Shown: positions 1-8,298 of the stretch, piece after piece
Layout of the letters: each line of letters begins with the position of its first letter
How positions within the stretch are numbered: position 1 is the first letter of the stretch
Source: Thiotrichaceae bacterium UBA973
GTDB taxonomy: Bacteria > Pseudomonadota > Gammaproteobacteria > Eutrophobiales > Eutrophobiaceae
NCBI GenBank assembly: GCA_002292815.1
Contig: DBBX01000008.1
Span: 1-46,423, forward strand
Length of the DNA: 46,423 bases
Direction of reading: 5' to 3'
Program-made: the position numbers and the translations under genes
The notes under the pieces: model-generated
Databases searched by the model: none
Told to the model about the DNA's origin: nothing
The model's input: only the letters and a program-made list of their open reading frames with translations

Positions 1-1
1 G

Positions 2-121
2 GCTGAGCTAACGGCCCGGTGTGAGATTTCAGATTATTGCTCAGGCAAAGATCAGACGGCCTGTGCAGCAAAGGCGGCGATGATACCCAAGAAATGCCTG
101 TGCGTAAAACATAAACTGTAA
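2..121 (+). CDS. C-terminal tail of a gene entering from the left edge (partial, unrecognised)
   Basis: One forward frame is open from the window edge to a TAA at 119-121 and encodes about 39 residues. Five cysteines are spread through it, the last two as a C-L-C near the end, followed by a basic tail. The composition suggests a secreted or metal-binding protein, but the fragment is too short to recognise. It could be a chance open frame. The 87 bases from its stop to the next start hold only the ribosome site of the next gene. Confidence 0.35.
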   Translation, partial: AELTARCEISDYCSGKDQTACAAKAAMIPKKCLCVKHKL

Positions 122-208
122 CAAGGTTGGCAAGATCTCGATATTAGTTGGTCATTTCCCTGTTTTCTGCTGTATTCTTATGCAAAATAATTTTGGAGAT
201 CTTAATCA

Positions 209-550
209 GTGCCTATTTATGAATATCGATGCGAACATTGTGAGCATCGCCTGGAAATGTTACAAAAAATCAGTGATGACCCCGCTAAAACCTGTCCTGA
301 GTGCGGTGAAAACAGTCTGCGCAAACTGGTTTCTGCTGCGGCTTTCAAATTAAAAGGCACAGGTTGGTATGAAACCGACTTTAAAGACAAAAAACCAAGC
401 AAAGACACTAAGGCCAATAAGGCCAATGGGTCTGACAACAATAAAACGACTGATTCAGACGCTAAAAAGGCAGATAGCACTAGTAAAACATCTGCAAACA
501 AAGAATCGTCAAAAACAGCGTCCAAGAACAACAGCGCCAATACGGGTTAA
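209..550 (+). CDS. FmdB-family zinc ribbon protein
   Basis: This 113-residue protein opens with the FmdB signature MPIYEYRC and has two CxxC knuckles (Cys8/Cys11 and Cys29/Cys32) that should bind one zinc. The C-terminal half (about 55-113) is a low-complexity Lys/Ser/Thr/Asn tail, normal for the family and probably disordered. The start is a GTG at 209 with a GGAG about 11 bases upstream. The family is called a putative regulatory protein, after the methylotroph fmd operon, but its biochemical role is not established. It sits directly before the DUF502 gene and aspS, an order common in Gammaproteobacteria, so it is probably the first gene of that operon. Confidence 0.85.
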   Translation: MPIYEYRCEHCEHRLEMLQKISDDPAKTCPECGENSLRKLVSAAAFKLKGTGWYETDFKDKKPSKDTKANKANGSDNNKTTDSDAKKADSTSKTSANKESSKTASKNNSANTG

Positions 551-563
551 AATCTCCCGGTAA

Positions 564-1217
564 ATGGGCACACTTAGAAAATATATCATTGCCGGCCTTT
601 TAGTATGGCTGCCGCTTGCCGCAACAGTCGTGATAGTCAAGCTAGTTGTCGATTTGCTCGACAATATCATTCTTTTATTGCCACCTGAGTACCAACCGAC
701 AGCAGTATTAGGCTTCTCAATTCCGGGGTTTGGCATCATCCTGGCTATTAGTATTCTCTTAATCACAGGTATGTTCGCCGCTAATTTGTTTGGCCGACGC
801 TTAGTTGAGTTCTGGGAGGCTATCCTCAGCCGCATCCCATTAGTAAGATCGATTTATAGCAGCGTAAAACAGATCTCCACCACTATATTGGATTCTAATG
901 GCAAATCTTTCCGTAAAGTCGTCATGCTGCAATACCCTAGAAAAGGGATATGGAGTATAGGTTTTTTAACCAACGAGGATGTGAGCACTGATATAGAAGG
1001 GCTTAATGAAGATTTAGTCGCTGTATTTGTGCCTACAACGCCTAATCCAACCTCTGGTTTTATCATCATGGCGCCTCGCGATGACATCACCGAACTTGAT
1101 ATGTCCGTTGAAGAAGGCTTTAAATTTATCATCTCGATGGGTGTAATTATCCCCGATGGCCCAATCCGGACAGAATTAACGCGTAATAAAGTTGCGCAAT
1201 CGACAGCTGACTCGTAA
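564..1217 (+). CDS. DUF502 family inner-membrane protein
   Basis: The 217-residue protein has two hydrophobic segments, at about residues 8-28 and 50-75, followed by a soluble domain with the family-like stretch around LVRSIYSSVKQ and a VFVPTTPNPTSGF segment. DUF502 proteins are widespread bacterial membrane proteins that often lie next to aspS. Their function is unknown. The gene starts 13 bases after the FmdB-like stop, and aspS begins 37 bases after its own stop, so the three are probably co-transcribed. Confidence 0.85.
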   Translation: MGTLRKYIIAGLLVWLPLAATVVIVKLVVDLLDNIILLLPPEYQPTAVLGFSIPGFGIILAISILLITGMFAANLFGRRLVEFWEAILSRIPLVRSIYSSVKQISTTILDSNGKSFRKVVMLQYPRKGIWSIGFLTNEDVSTDIEGLNEDLVAVFVPTTPNPTSGFIIMAPRDDITELDMSVEEGFKFIISMGVIIPDGPIRTELTRNKVAQSTADS

Positions 1218-1254
1218 GATTCCGCCCCTTGTTCAGACCAGATGGAATATACAC

Positions 1255-3033
1255 ATGCGCAGTGATTATTGCGGAAAACTAAATAGCAGCCATATCGACC
1301 AAGAAGTTGAGCTTTGCGGTTGGGTACACCGTCGTCGTGATCACGGTGGCGTTATCTTTATTGACCTTCGTGACCGTGAAGGAATTGCGCAGATCGTGTT
1401 TGATCCAGATCGAGCAGAACCCTTTGCCATAGCTGATTCAGTTCGCAATGAATTTGTCATTCGTATTACCGGTAAGGTCCGTAATCGGCCAGAAGGTACG
1501 GTTAATCCTGATATGCCCACCGGCGAGGTTGAAATCCTGGGTCATACCATAGAAATCCTGAACAAGGCTAAAACACCCCCTTTCCAGTTGGATGATGAAA
1601 ATGTCCATGATGATGTAAAATTAAAATATCGTTATGTCGATCTGCGTCGTCCGGCAATGCAAAATAACCTACGTCTACGATCGCAAGTCGTTAAAGAAAT
1701 GCGGGACTTTCTAGATCATAGAGGCTTTCTCGATATCGAAACGCCGATGTTGACCAAGGCAACGCCTGAGGGCGCGCGCGATTATCTCGTACCCAGTCGC
1801 ACACATCCGGGAAATTTCTTTGCCCTGCCACAATCACCACAGTTGTTTAAACAATTATTAATGATGTCTGGCATGGATCGTTATTATCAGATCGTGCGTT
1901 GCTTTCGTGATGAAGATTTGCGTGCGGATCGTCAGCCCGAATTTACGCAGTTGGATATCGAGACCTCGTTCATGGATGAGAGCGAAATAACCGGAATGAT
2001 GGAAGAGATGATCCATTCGCTCTTTAAAAAGATAATGAATGTCGATCTACCTTCACCTTTCCCACGCATGACCTATGCCGAAGCGATGGAACGTTTTGGT
2101 AGTGATAGGCCTGATCTTAGAAACCCGCTTGAATTGATCGATGTTAGCGATTTAATGAAGGCTGTTGAATTCAAAGTCTTCTCTGGCCCGGCAAACATGG
2201 AAGACGGTCGCGTTGCGACGCTGCATGTGCCTGGCGGCAGCACGCTCTCTCGAAAACAGATCGATGATTACACAAACTATATCGCACAGTATGGTGCCAG
2301 AGGTCTTGCCTATATTAAGGTCAATGACGTTGCAGCAGGCGTTGAAGGTTTGCAATCGCCAATATTGAAATTCTTACCTGATGATGTCGTTACAAACATC
2401 ATCGAACGCACTAAAGCAGCAGATGGTGATTTAATCTTCTTCGGCGCTGATAAAACCAAGGTTGTTAATGACGCACTTGGCGCACTTCGAAATAAGTTGG
2501 GTCATGACCTTGATTTGCTCCAGGGCGAATGGGCGCCAATGTGGGTTATCGACTTCCCAATGTTTGACTATAACGAGGATGAAAAACGTTGGGACTCATT
2601 ACACCACCCATTCACCGCACCAAATACAAATGATATTGATGCGATTAAACAAAACCCAGGAACAACGCTGTCACGCGCTTATGACTTAGTGCTTAACGGC
2701 ACAGAGCTTGGTGGCGGTTCTATTCGTATTCACAATGCTGAAATGCAATCTGCAGTATTGGAATTACTGGGTATTGGCGAAGAAGAAGCTCAGGAAAAAT
2801 TTGGCTTCCTATTAGAAGCACTAGGTTATGGTTGTCCACCCCATGGCGGCATCGCCTTTGGACTGGATCGTACAGTGATGTTGATGGCCGGTGGTGATTC
2901 AATTCGTGATGTGATTGCCTTTCCAAAGACACAAAGCGCGAGTTGTCCACTAACTTCAGCACCATCGAAGGCCAATCCAAGACAATTGAAAGAGTTGGGA
3001 ATTAAATTGGCGAAATCTGACAAACCAAAATAA
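1255..3033 (+). CDS. aspS: aspartyl-tRNA synthetase, probably the non-discriminating (Asx) type
   Basis: This class II synthetase charges tRNA with aspartate. I chose the ATG at 1255 (592 residues) because the family begins with the Y-C-G-x-L motif four residues in; a longer frame from 1192 would overlap the DUF502 gene. The OB-fold anticodon domain (about 1-105) carries GWVHRRRDHGG, the catalytic core includes the FRDEDLRADRQPEF motif 2, the bacterial GAD insertion lies near 290-420, and motif 3 is GIAFGLDR. A His at residue 30 and a Gly in RPEG resemble Pseudomonas-type enzymes that also charge tRNA-Asn. That would imply an amidotransferase GatCAB elsewhere; this is inference. Confidence 0.97.
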   Translation: MRSDYCGKLNSSHIDQEVELCGWVHRRRDHGGVIFIDLRDREGIAQIVFDPDRAEPFAIADSVRNEFVIRITGKVRNRPEGTVNPDMPTGEVEILGHTIEILNKAKTPPFQLDDENVHDDVKLKYRYVDLRRPAMQNNLRLRSQVVKEMRDFLDHRGFLDIETPMLTKATPEGARDYLVPSRTHPGNFFALPQSPQLFKQLLMMSGMDRYYQIVRCFRDEDLRADRQPEFTQLDIETSFMDESEITGMMEEMIHSLFKKIMNVDLPSPFPRMTYAEAMERFGSDRPDLRNPLELIDVSDLMKAVEFKVFSGPANMEDGRVATLHVPGGSTLSRKQIDDYTNYIAQYGARGLAYIKVNDVAAGVEGLQSPILKFLPDDVVTNIIERTKAADGDLIFFGADKTKVVNDALGALRNKLGHDLDLLQGEWAPMWVIDFPMFDYNEDEKRWDSLHHPFTAPNTNDIDAIKQNPGTTLSRAYDLVLNGTELGGGSIRIHNAEMQSAVLELLGIGEEEAQEKFGFLLEALGYGCPPHGGIAFGLDRTVMLMAGGDSIRDVIAFPKTQSASCPLTSAPSKANPRQLKELGIKLAKSDKPK

Positions 3034-3099
3034 TTCTAAACCAATATTCACTAGCTCATTTGCTTGTTTAACAGGAGCAAGTACGCCATAGTTTTGAGT

Positions 3100-4173
3100 A
3101 TGACCGCTGAAGCCACAATCAATCGTTCTTACAGCCTGCCAAAAGAGCAGATCCCGCCGACGGTCGTTGAAGAGATCAGCGATGACGAACGTGCCGAATT
3201 AATCCAAAAAATTAAAGACCAACTTGAACAACAAAACGCAGTTATAGTTGCTCACTACTACACTGAGCCCGATCTGCAAATCCTGGCCGATGGAACCGGA
3301 GGATATGTTTCAGATTCGTTGGATATGGCGCGCTTTGGTTATCAGTCTGATGCTCAAACACTTCTCGTTTGTGGCGTGAAATTCATGGGTGAAACAGCAA
3401 AGATACTTAATCCAGAAAAACGCATTTTAATGCCGGATTTAAATGCCAACTGCTCATTAGACCTGGGTTGCCCGGGAGATGAGTTTTCTGCCTTTTGTGA
3501 TGCGCACCCTGATCATACCGTTGTCGTCTATGCCAATACCAGTGCTGCAGTTAAGGCCCGTGCTGACTGGATGGTCACTTCAGGTAGTGCTGTGGATGTG
3601 ATTAAACATCTCACAGCAGAAGGCAAAAAAATAATCTGGGCGCCCGATAAATACCTCGGCGATTATGTCCAGAAACAAACGGGGGCGGACATGTTGATCT
3701 GGCAGGGCGCTTGTATCGTCCATCAAGAATTCAAGGGAAAAGAATTGGCAGCATTAAGAGAGCATCATCCCGATGCAAAAGTACTCGTTCATCCTGAATC
3801 GCCCGGTTCGGTGATTGAACAGGCGGATCTAGTTAGCTCTACTACCGGTATCATAAAGGCCGTTACCGAGATGGATGCCAAAGAGTTTATTGTAGCAACA
3901 GATACCGGCATCTTTCATAAAATGAAACAAGCAGCCCCCGATAAAATATTGATCGAAGCACCGACTGCCGGAAAAAGTGCAACCTGCATTAGTTGTGCCC
4001 ACTGTCCGTGGATGGCAATGAATAGTCTACGCAAGCTATCCCATGTTCTAGAGACCGGTGACAATGAAATATTTGTCGAATCCGATATTGCTCAACGCGC
4101 TAAAAATTCAATACAACGTCTACTCGACTTTACTGTGAACAAACCAACTAGCAAATTAGCTGGCGATGCATAA
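3100..4173 (+). CDS. nadA: quinolinate synthase A
   Basis: NadA condenses iminoaspartate with dihydroxyacetone phosphate to quinolinate in NAD synthesis, using a 4Fe-4S cluster. The cluster ligands are visible as Cys in LLVCGVKFMGE, in GACIVHQEF and in the CISCAHCPWM segment near the C terminus. The substrate-binding signature VAHYYTEPDLQ lies near the N terminus. The ATG at 3100 gives 357 residues, a typical length. The frame runs upstream to a TTG at 3064, and the nearest AGGAG (3073-3077) is oddly far from the ATG, so the exact start is uncertain. It stands alone here, without nadB or nadC. Confidence 0.95.
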   Translation: MTAEATINRSYSLPKEQIPPTVVEEISDDERAELIQKIKDQLEQQNAVIVAHYYTEPDLQILADGTGGYVSDSLDMARFGYQSDAQTLLVCGVKFMGETAKILNPEKRILMPDLNANCSLDLGCPGDEFSAFCDAHPDHTVVVYANTSAAVKARADWMVTSGSAVDVIKHLTAEGKKIIWAPDKYLGDYVQKQTGADMLIWQGACIVHQEFKGKELAALREHHPDAKVLVHPESPGSVIEQADLVSSTTGIIKAVTEMDAKEFIVATDTGIFHKMKQAAPDKILIEAPTAGKSATCISCAHCPWMAMNSLRKLSHVLETGDNEIFVESDIAQRAKNSIQRLLDFTVNKPTSKLAGDA

Positions 4174-4274
4174 ATAATTATTTAAACATAATATTACGCT
4201 GTGTATGTTGGGCGTTATAGACATGAATGTTAGAATCATTTCTATTTAAATCATAATCAGTACGGAATATATCA

Positions 4275-5021
4275 ATGGCAGGTCATAGTAAGTGGGCTAA
4301 TATCCAGCACCGTAAGGGCAAACAAGATGCCAAACGTGCCAAACTCTTCACAAAACTCATCCGCGAAGTCACCATAGCTGCAAAATTAGGCGGCGGTGAT
4401 CCAGATGCTAACCCCAGACTCAGAGCAGCAATCGATACTGCCAAATCCCTAAGCATGCCCAAAGACACCATAGAAAGGGCGGTTAAGCGTGGTGCAGGTG
4501 ATGGCGAAGGTGGGAATGTAGATGAGCTTCGTTATGAGGGTTATGGCCCCGGTGGTGTCGCTGTTTTAGTAGACACCATGACAGATAATAAAAATCGCAC
4601 GGTCTCTGAAGTCCGCCACGCATTTACTAAGTATGGCGGCAATCTCGGCACTGACGGTTCGGTTGCCTATCTGTTTACGAAAGTGGGTTTAATCTCATTT
4701 GCTAGCGGCCTAGATGAAGACATCGTAATGGAAGCTGCATTAGAAGGTGGGGCAGATGACATTATTACCAATGATGATGGCTCCATTGATGTGATTACTG
4801 AACCAGATAGTTTTGTTGATACTAAAGATGCCCTGATAACAGGCGGCTTCGAACCAGAAAATGCAGAAATTACCATGCGCGCTTCGACTTCTTGCGATCT
4901 TGATAAAAAAGGGGCTGAAAGCATGTTAAAACTGTTGGATGTACTAGAAGACCTCGATGATGTGCAAAAGGTCTATTCGAATGCAGAGATAGCTGATGAT
5001 GTATTGGCTCAATTAGATTAG
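4275..5021 (+). CDS. yebC: YebC/TACO1 family protein
   Basis: The 248-residue protein begins MAGHSKWANIQHRKG and matches the YebC family along its length. Family members have been described as DNA-binding regulators, and more recently as ribosome-associated factors that help translate difficult sequences. The sequence cannot separate these roles. It precedes ruvC, the usual gammaproteobacterial order, but a 145-base gap to the ruvC start leaves room for a separate promoter. Confidence 0.96.
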   Translation: MAGHSKWANIQHRKGKQDAKRAKLFTKLIREVTIAAKLGGGDPDANPRLRAAIDTAKSLSMPKDTIERAVKRGAGDGEGGNVDELRYEGYGPGGVAVLVDTMTDNKNRTVSEVRHAFTKYGGNLGTDGSVAYLFTKVGLISFASGLDEDIVMEAALEGGADDIITNDDGSIDVITEPDSFVDTKDALITGGFEPENAEITMRASTSCDLDKKGAESMLKLLDVLEDLDDVQKVYSNAEIADDVLAQLD

Positions 5022-5166
5022 ATATGATTACATTACACTTATTTAAAACCACAGCGTAACGAACGATGACGAATCGAGACAAGTTTATTCGAAAAAGCGG
5101 AATGTCTATCTAATAGATGAGCATTTTGAGAATAAATTTAACGAAGAGTCGTCGAGCTCAGTAGCT

Positions 5167-5685
5167 GTGATTCGGATACTTGGAATAGACCCCGGCTCAA
5201 TAAACACAGGATATGGGATCATAGACTCCCAAGGAAACCACGCTAAACACATTGGTAGTGGCGTCATAAAAATCAGCGGCGAAACACTTGCCGACAAACT
5301 AAGAATAATTCATGAGGGCATAGTAAATATAATTCATGAATACCAACCAGCAGAAGTTTCAATTGAAAAAATATTTATGAACCGTAATGCGGATTCTGCA
5401 ATTAAACTCGGGCAAGCACGTGGCGTGGCTATTGCCGCTAGCGCAATACAGGACTTGCCTGTATATGAATACACGGCTAACCAGGTAAAACAAGCAACTG
5501 TGGGTAAAGGGCATGCAGCAAAAGAACAAGTACAACATATGATCAAAATACTACTTTGCCTGGATAAAAAACCCAAGCCCGATGCGGCTGATGCATTAGC
5601 GATAGCACTGTGTCATGCAAACTCACGCGAAGGCTTATTACGCATGCAAGGCGTGGCGGGCATACGTTACGGAAGACTGCAGTGA
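5167..5685 (+). CDS. ruvC: crossover junction endodeoxyribonuclease RuvC
   Basis: RuvC resolves Holliday junctions by paired nicks. The 172-residue protein has the RNase H-like fold motifs: ILGIDPGSINTGYGII with the first catalytic Asp, IEKIFM with the Glu, and DAADALAIALCHAN with the C-terminal Asp pair. The start is a GTG at 5167. Its TGA stop (5683-5685) overlaps the GTG start of ruvA as GTGA, which indicates translational coupling. Confidence 0.96.
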   Translation: MIRILGIDPGSINTGYGIIDSQGNHAKHIGSGVIKISGETLADKLRIIHEGIVNIIHEYQPAEVSIEKIFMNRNADSAIKLGQARGVAIAASAIQDLPVYEYTANQVKQATVGKGHAAKEQVQHMIKILLCLDKKPKPDAADALAIALCHANSREGLLRMQGVAGIRYGRLQ

Positions 5686-6281
5686 TCGGTTTTCTTCGAG
5701 GAATAATCATAAAAAAACAACCGCCGCTTTTGTTGTTAGACGTGCAAGGCGTCGGTTATGAAGTCGAAGCGCCGATGACTACATTTTATGCCTTGCCTGA
5801 AGTTAAAGATGAAGTCGAAATTTTTACGCATCTAGTCGTTCGCGATGACGCACATTTGCTATTTGGCTTTGCAACAGAAAACGAACGTCACTTATTTCGC
5901 ACCTTGATAAAGGTAAATGGCGTCGGCGCCAAAATGGGTCTGACGATCTTGTCTGGGATTGAGGCAGATGAGTTTGCCCAGTGTGTGCAAAATAATGATG
6001 CTGCAAGACTTACTAAATTACCGGGGGTTGGCAAAAAGACTGCTGAGCGCTTGATTGTCGAGATGCGAGATCGTCTTGATGGATTACCAACCATCTCGGT
6101 CACGCGAAATAGTGACACCCCAAGCATTGCCAATGATCCGGTTAATGAGGCAGTTAGCGCGCTGATTGGTCTTGGCTATAAACCACCAGAGGCCAGCCGT
6201 TTTGTGCTTGCCATAGCTAATGACGGCATGAGCAGTGAAGAACTGATTCGCGAAGCATTAAAGAACTCTGTAAAAAAATAA
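5682..6281 (+). CDS. ruvA: Holliday junction helicase subunit RuvA
   Basis: RuvA binds the four-way junction and loads RuvB. I start it at GTG 5682, which gives 199 residues beginning MIGFLRGII, as in the family, and overlaps the ruvC stop by four bases. A longer frame from 5610 would run well into ruvC. The OB domain covers about 1-63, the two helix-hairpin-helix motifs are KVNGVGAKMGLTIL and KLPGVGKKTAERLI, and the C-terminal RuvB-binding domain follows a linker near 145-150. Its normal partner ruvB is not next but begins at 9157, with unrelated genes between. Confidence 0.96.
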   Translation: MIGFLRGIIIKKQPPLLLLDVQGVGYEVEAPMTTFYALPEVKDEVEIFTHLVVRDDAHLLFGFATENERHLFRTLIKVNGVGAKMGLTILSGIEADEFAQCVQNNDAARLTKLPGVGKKTAERLIVEMRDRLDGLPTISVTRNSDTPSIANDPVNEAVSALIGLGYKPPEASRFVLAIANDGMSSEELIREALKNSVKK

Positions 6282-6363
6282 CAGCTTAAGCTTTCATCTC
6301 TGGATGTACTTAATATTGTTATAGGGTGTCTTTCCGTATAACAGAAGTAGGGAGAACAATAGA

Positions 6364-6486
6364 ATGAATAAATCAATTAAAAGCTTATCAATCCCTCAAA
6401 AATCTCTCAAAAAGCTAGTCGGGCTTCCTGCTGATAATCTTTATAAGGAAGGGTTCCTTATAAACATACTGCTAGACATGAATTAG
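6364..6486 (+). CDS. short ORF with strong ribosome site just before the MscS-like gene
   Basis: A 40-codon frame runs from ATG 6364 to TAG 6484-6486. An excellent AGGGAG (6349-6354) lies about nine bases before the ATG. The peptide is basic at the start and hydrophobic at the end (FLINILLDM). It resembles no family I know. It ends ten bases before the next start, whose own ribosome site is weak, so it may act as a leader peptide coupling translation of the channel. An 11-bp perfect hairpin lies inside its 3' part. It could also be non-coding. Confidence 0.4.
   Translation: MNKSIKSLSIPQKSLKKLVGLPADNLYKEGFLINILLDMN
6440..6464. repeat. perfect 11-bp inverted repeat with 3-base loop
   Basis: Arms TTTATAAGGAA (6440-6450) and TTCCTTATAAA (6454-6464) are exactly complementary around GGG. 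The hairpin starts 33 bases before the MscS-like ATG and lies within the short ORF. No T-run follows, so it is not an ordinary terminator. It may be an operator or an attenuator-like mRNA element. Confidence 0.6.
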
Positions 6487-6496
6487 AGTCATAGAA

Positions 6497-7336
6497 ATGG
6501 ACCACATTCTTAATACCCTGAATGAAGAATGGATGAAATTAATTTCATATTCTCCTCGGATTTTAGCCGCAACTATAATATTGATAATTAGTTATTATCT
6601 AGGAACGTATTTTTCTAAAATTGTCATACTTGCATTAAAGCGAACTTCACTAAGTAACTTGCACCAAACTTTTATAAAGTTTATTTCTACTTTTCTTGTC
6701 TTCTTTTTTGGGCTTATAGTTGCATTAAATATATTAAATTTAGAGGCGGTGGCCGTATCACTGTTAGCTGGCGGCGGAATAACTGCCGTTGTCCTCGGTT
6801 TTGCCTTTCGTGAAATCGGCGAAAATTTTCTTGCTGGTCTATTTTTGGCGCTGAGTCGCCCCTTCAACATTGATGATTTTATTAAAACTGAGGACATTGA
6901 GGGCGAAGTGCGTGATATACAATTGAGGTATACACATTTGCGTACAGATGACGGTAGGGATGTATATGTTCCAAGTTCGCAATTATTTAATAAGGCGGTG
7001 ACTAACTTTACAAAAGATGGTCTGCGCAGAATATCTTTTTCTGTAGGGATTGATTATACAAACGATTCATTAGCGGCAACAAAATTACTCGCAGAGGCTA
7101 TTAAGAATATCAAAGGCGTCCTACATGAACCACCCTCTAATGCATACATACTATCTTTAGCGCCGCAATATGTTGAGATAATGGTTTATTTTTGGGTGGA
7201 CTATTTCAATAAATCGGATCCAGTACTAGACATTAGAAATCAGGTGATAAATACGTGCCGATTATTATTACTAGAGAATGGATTTATTGTGAGCTCGGAA
7301 ACGACATCTAATATTTCAATAACTCACCAAGAGTAA
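6497..7336 (+). CDS. MscS-family small-conductance mechanosensitive channel
   Basis: The 279-residue protein is about the length of E. coli MscS (286). Hydrophobic segments at about 20-40 and 60-83 precede the pore helix TM3 (about 85-118), which is rich in Gly and Ala (SLLAGGGITAVVLGFA). The beta domain follows, with RPFNIDDFIKTEDIEGEVRDI and the VPSSQLFNKAVTNF segment. Such channels open under hypo-osmotic membrane tension and release solutes. The ATG has only a poor ribosome site and may depend on the upstream short ORF. It lies in the DNA separating ruvA from ruvB. Confidence 0.9.
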   Translation: MDHILNTLNEEWMKLISYSPRILAATIILIISYYLGTYFSKIVILALKRTSLSNLHQTFIKFISTFLVFFFGLIVALNILNLEAVAVSLLAGGGITAVVLGFAFREIGENFLAGLFLALSRPFNIDDFIKTEDIEGEVRDIQLRYTHLRTDDGRDVYVPSSQLFNKAVTNFTKDGLRRISFSVGIDYTNDSLAATKLLAEAIKNIKGVLHEPPSNAYILSLAPQYVEIMVYFWVDYFNKSDPVLDIRNQVINTCRLLLLENGFIVSSETTSNISITHQE

Positions 7337-7372
7337 AAATTTAATAATGTCTAATAAGACGTTCCAGCAGAC

Positions 7373-7411
7373 ACCTAACTCCATTGGGCACAGATGAACT
7401 AGGCGTTAACG
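7373..7411 (+). other. attC-like (integron recombination site-like) sequence upstream of the VIT gene, speculative
   Basis: ACCTAAC (7373-7379) fits the RYYYAAC core, and AACTAGGCGTTA followed by ACG (7397-7411) resembles the closing GTTRRRY half of cassette sites, but the last core is GTTAACG and breaks the consensus at one base. The element is only 39 bases and lacks clear complementary arms. See the matching sequence at 8164-8222. Confidence 0.2.
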
Positions 7412-7436
7412 GCAATAATAATCATCGAGAAACCTT

Positions 7437-8126
7437 ATGAGTCATAGCGAAATACATCGATCACATCGCGTAGGTTGGTTACGCGCAGCAGTACTTGGTG
7501 CGAATGACGGGATTGTATCTACTGCAAGTCTTATTATTGGCGTTGCAGCTGCGAGCGCCGCCCACGAAGGCATTCTTCTCGCAGGAGCTGCTGGTTTAGT
7601 TGCAGGCGCGATGTCTATGGCTGCGGGTGAATACGTATCGGTTAGCTCTCAGTCAGATACTGAAAATGCAGATCTCGCGCTTGAGAAAATATCGCTAGAA
7701 CAGGATGTTGAGTTTGAAAAAGAGGAGCTCGCTAAAATATACGAACACCGAGGGCTTGAGCCAGTTCTGGCTAAGCAAGTTGCTGAGCAGCTAATGGCTC
7801 ACGATGCTCTTGGAGCACATGCCAGAGATGAAATAGGAATCTCTGAGAGTGTTAACACCCAGCCCGTTCAAGCGGCGTTCTCTTCGGCAGGCACTTTTAC
7901 AGTCGGTGCTGCACTTCCATTGGTGGTGGCGTGGACTGTACCAAGCAGCCAACTTATTCCTGCTGTCGCAGTGTTATCTCTGGTTTTTCTCGCCCTTCTT
8001 GGTGGTATTGCAGCGCGCGCAGGCGGTGCCTCAATTGCTGTAGGTGCCATCAGAGTTACTTTCTGGGGTGCACTTGCAATGGCACTAACAGCAGGTGTAG
8101 GTCGAATATTTGGTGTGGTTGCATAA
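7437..8126 (+). CDS. VIT1/CCC1 family (DUF125) membrane transporter
   Basis: The 229-residue protein starts with the family region GWLRAAVLGANDGIVSTASLIIG, then a Gly/Ala-rich second helix with AGAMSMAAGEYVSVSSQSD. A charged cytoplasmic segment (about 85-140, many Glu) corresponds to the metal-sensing domain of plant VIT1, and three more hydrophobic helices complete the expected five. Eukaryotic members move Fe2+ or Mn2+; bacterial members are annotated by homology only, so iron or manganese transport is an inference. It is flanked by short sequences that recall integron cassette ends. Confidence 0.9.
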   Translation: MSHSEIHRSHRVGWLRAAVLGANDGIVSTASLIIGVAAASAAHEGILLAGAAGLVAGAMSMAAGEYVSVSSQSDTENADLALEKISLEQDVEFEKEELAKIYEHRGLEPVLAKQVAEQLMAHDALGAHARDEIGISESVNTQPVQAAFSSAGTFTVGAALPLVVAWTVPSSQLIPAVAVLSLVFLALLGGIAARAGGASIAVGAIRVTFWGALAMALTAGVGRIFGVVA

Positions 8127-8163
8127 TGTGGCGGCTATCTACAATGCCCATTTCTTCAGGCAC

Positions 8164-8222
8164 AGCTAACAATTAGGTCAAGTTGACGCCATAAAACAAC
8201 GCCATCTATCCATACGTTAACT
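8164..8222 (+). other. attC-like sequence downstream of the VIT gene, speculative
   Basis: A stretch from 8164 to 8190, with GCTAACAATTAGGTCAAG and then TTGACGCC, closely recalls the left arm of integron attC sites. It is followed at 8216-8222 by GTTAACT. The opening core AGCTAAC differs from RYYYAAC at one position, and the right arm is not complementary to the left, so any site is degenerate. Confidence 0.2.
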
Positions 8223-8272
8223 TACACCCAGAACCCCAGAGATAAATCCTTATTTAAACAGCACTTAACATA

Positions 8273-8292
8273 AGTATATATTGGTATATACT
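8273..8292. promoter_or_regulatory. 8-bp perfect inverted repeat, candidate operator of the toxin-antitoxin-like pair
   Basis: Arms AGTATATA (8273-8280) and TATATACT (8285-8292) are exact complements around TTGG. The repeat ends six bases before the ATG at 8299. Short palindromes at this position are the usual targets of ribbon-helix-helix antitoxins, and the second gene of this pair encodes such a protein. Binding is inferred. Confidence 0.55.
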
Positions 8293-8298
8293 TTGGCT

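Noticed and set aside
3064..3099. TTG start for nadA 36 bases upstream of ATG 3100
   Set aside because: The added residues are unlike the family and the only good ribosome site lies after this TTG, though the distance from that site to ATG 3100 is also poor.
7337..8222. True integron with attC sites
   Set aside because: Only partial similarity to attC: core bases deviate, the arms do not pair, and there is no integrase in the window. Kept only as a speculative finding.
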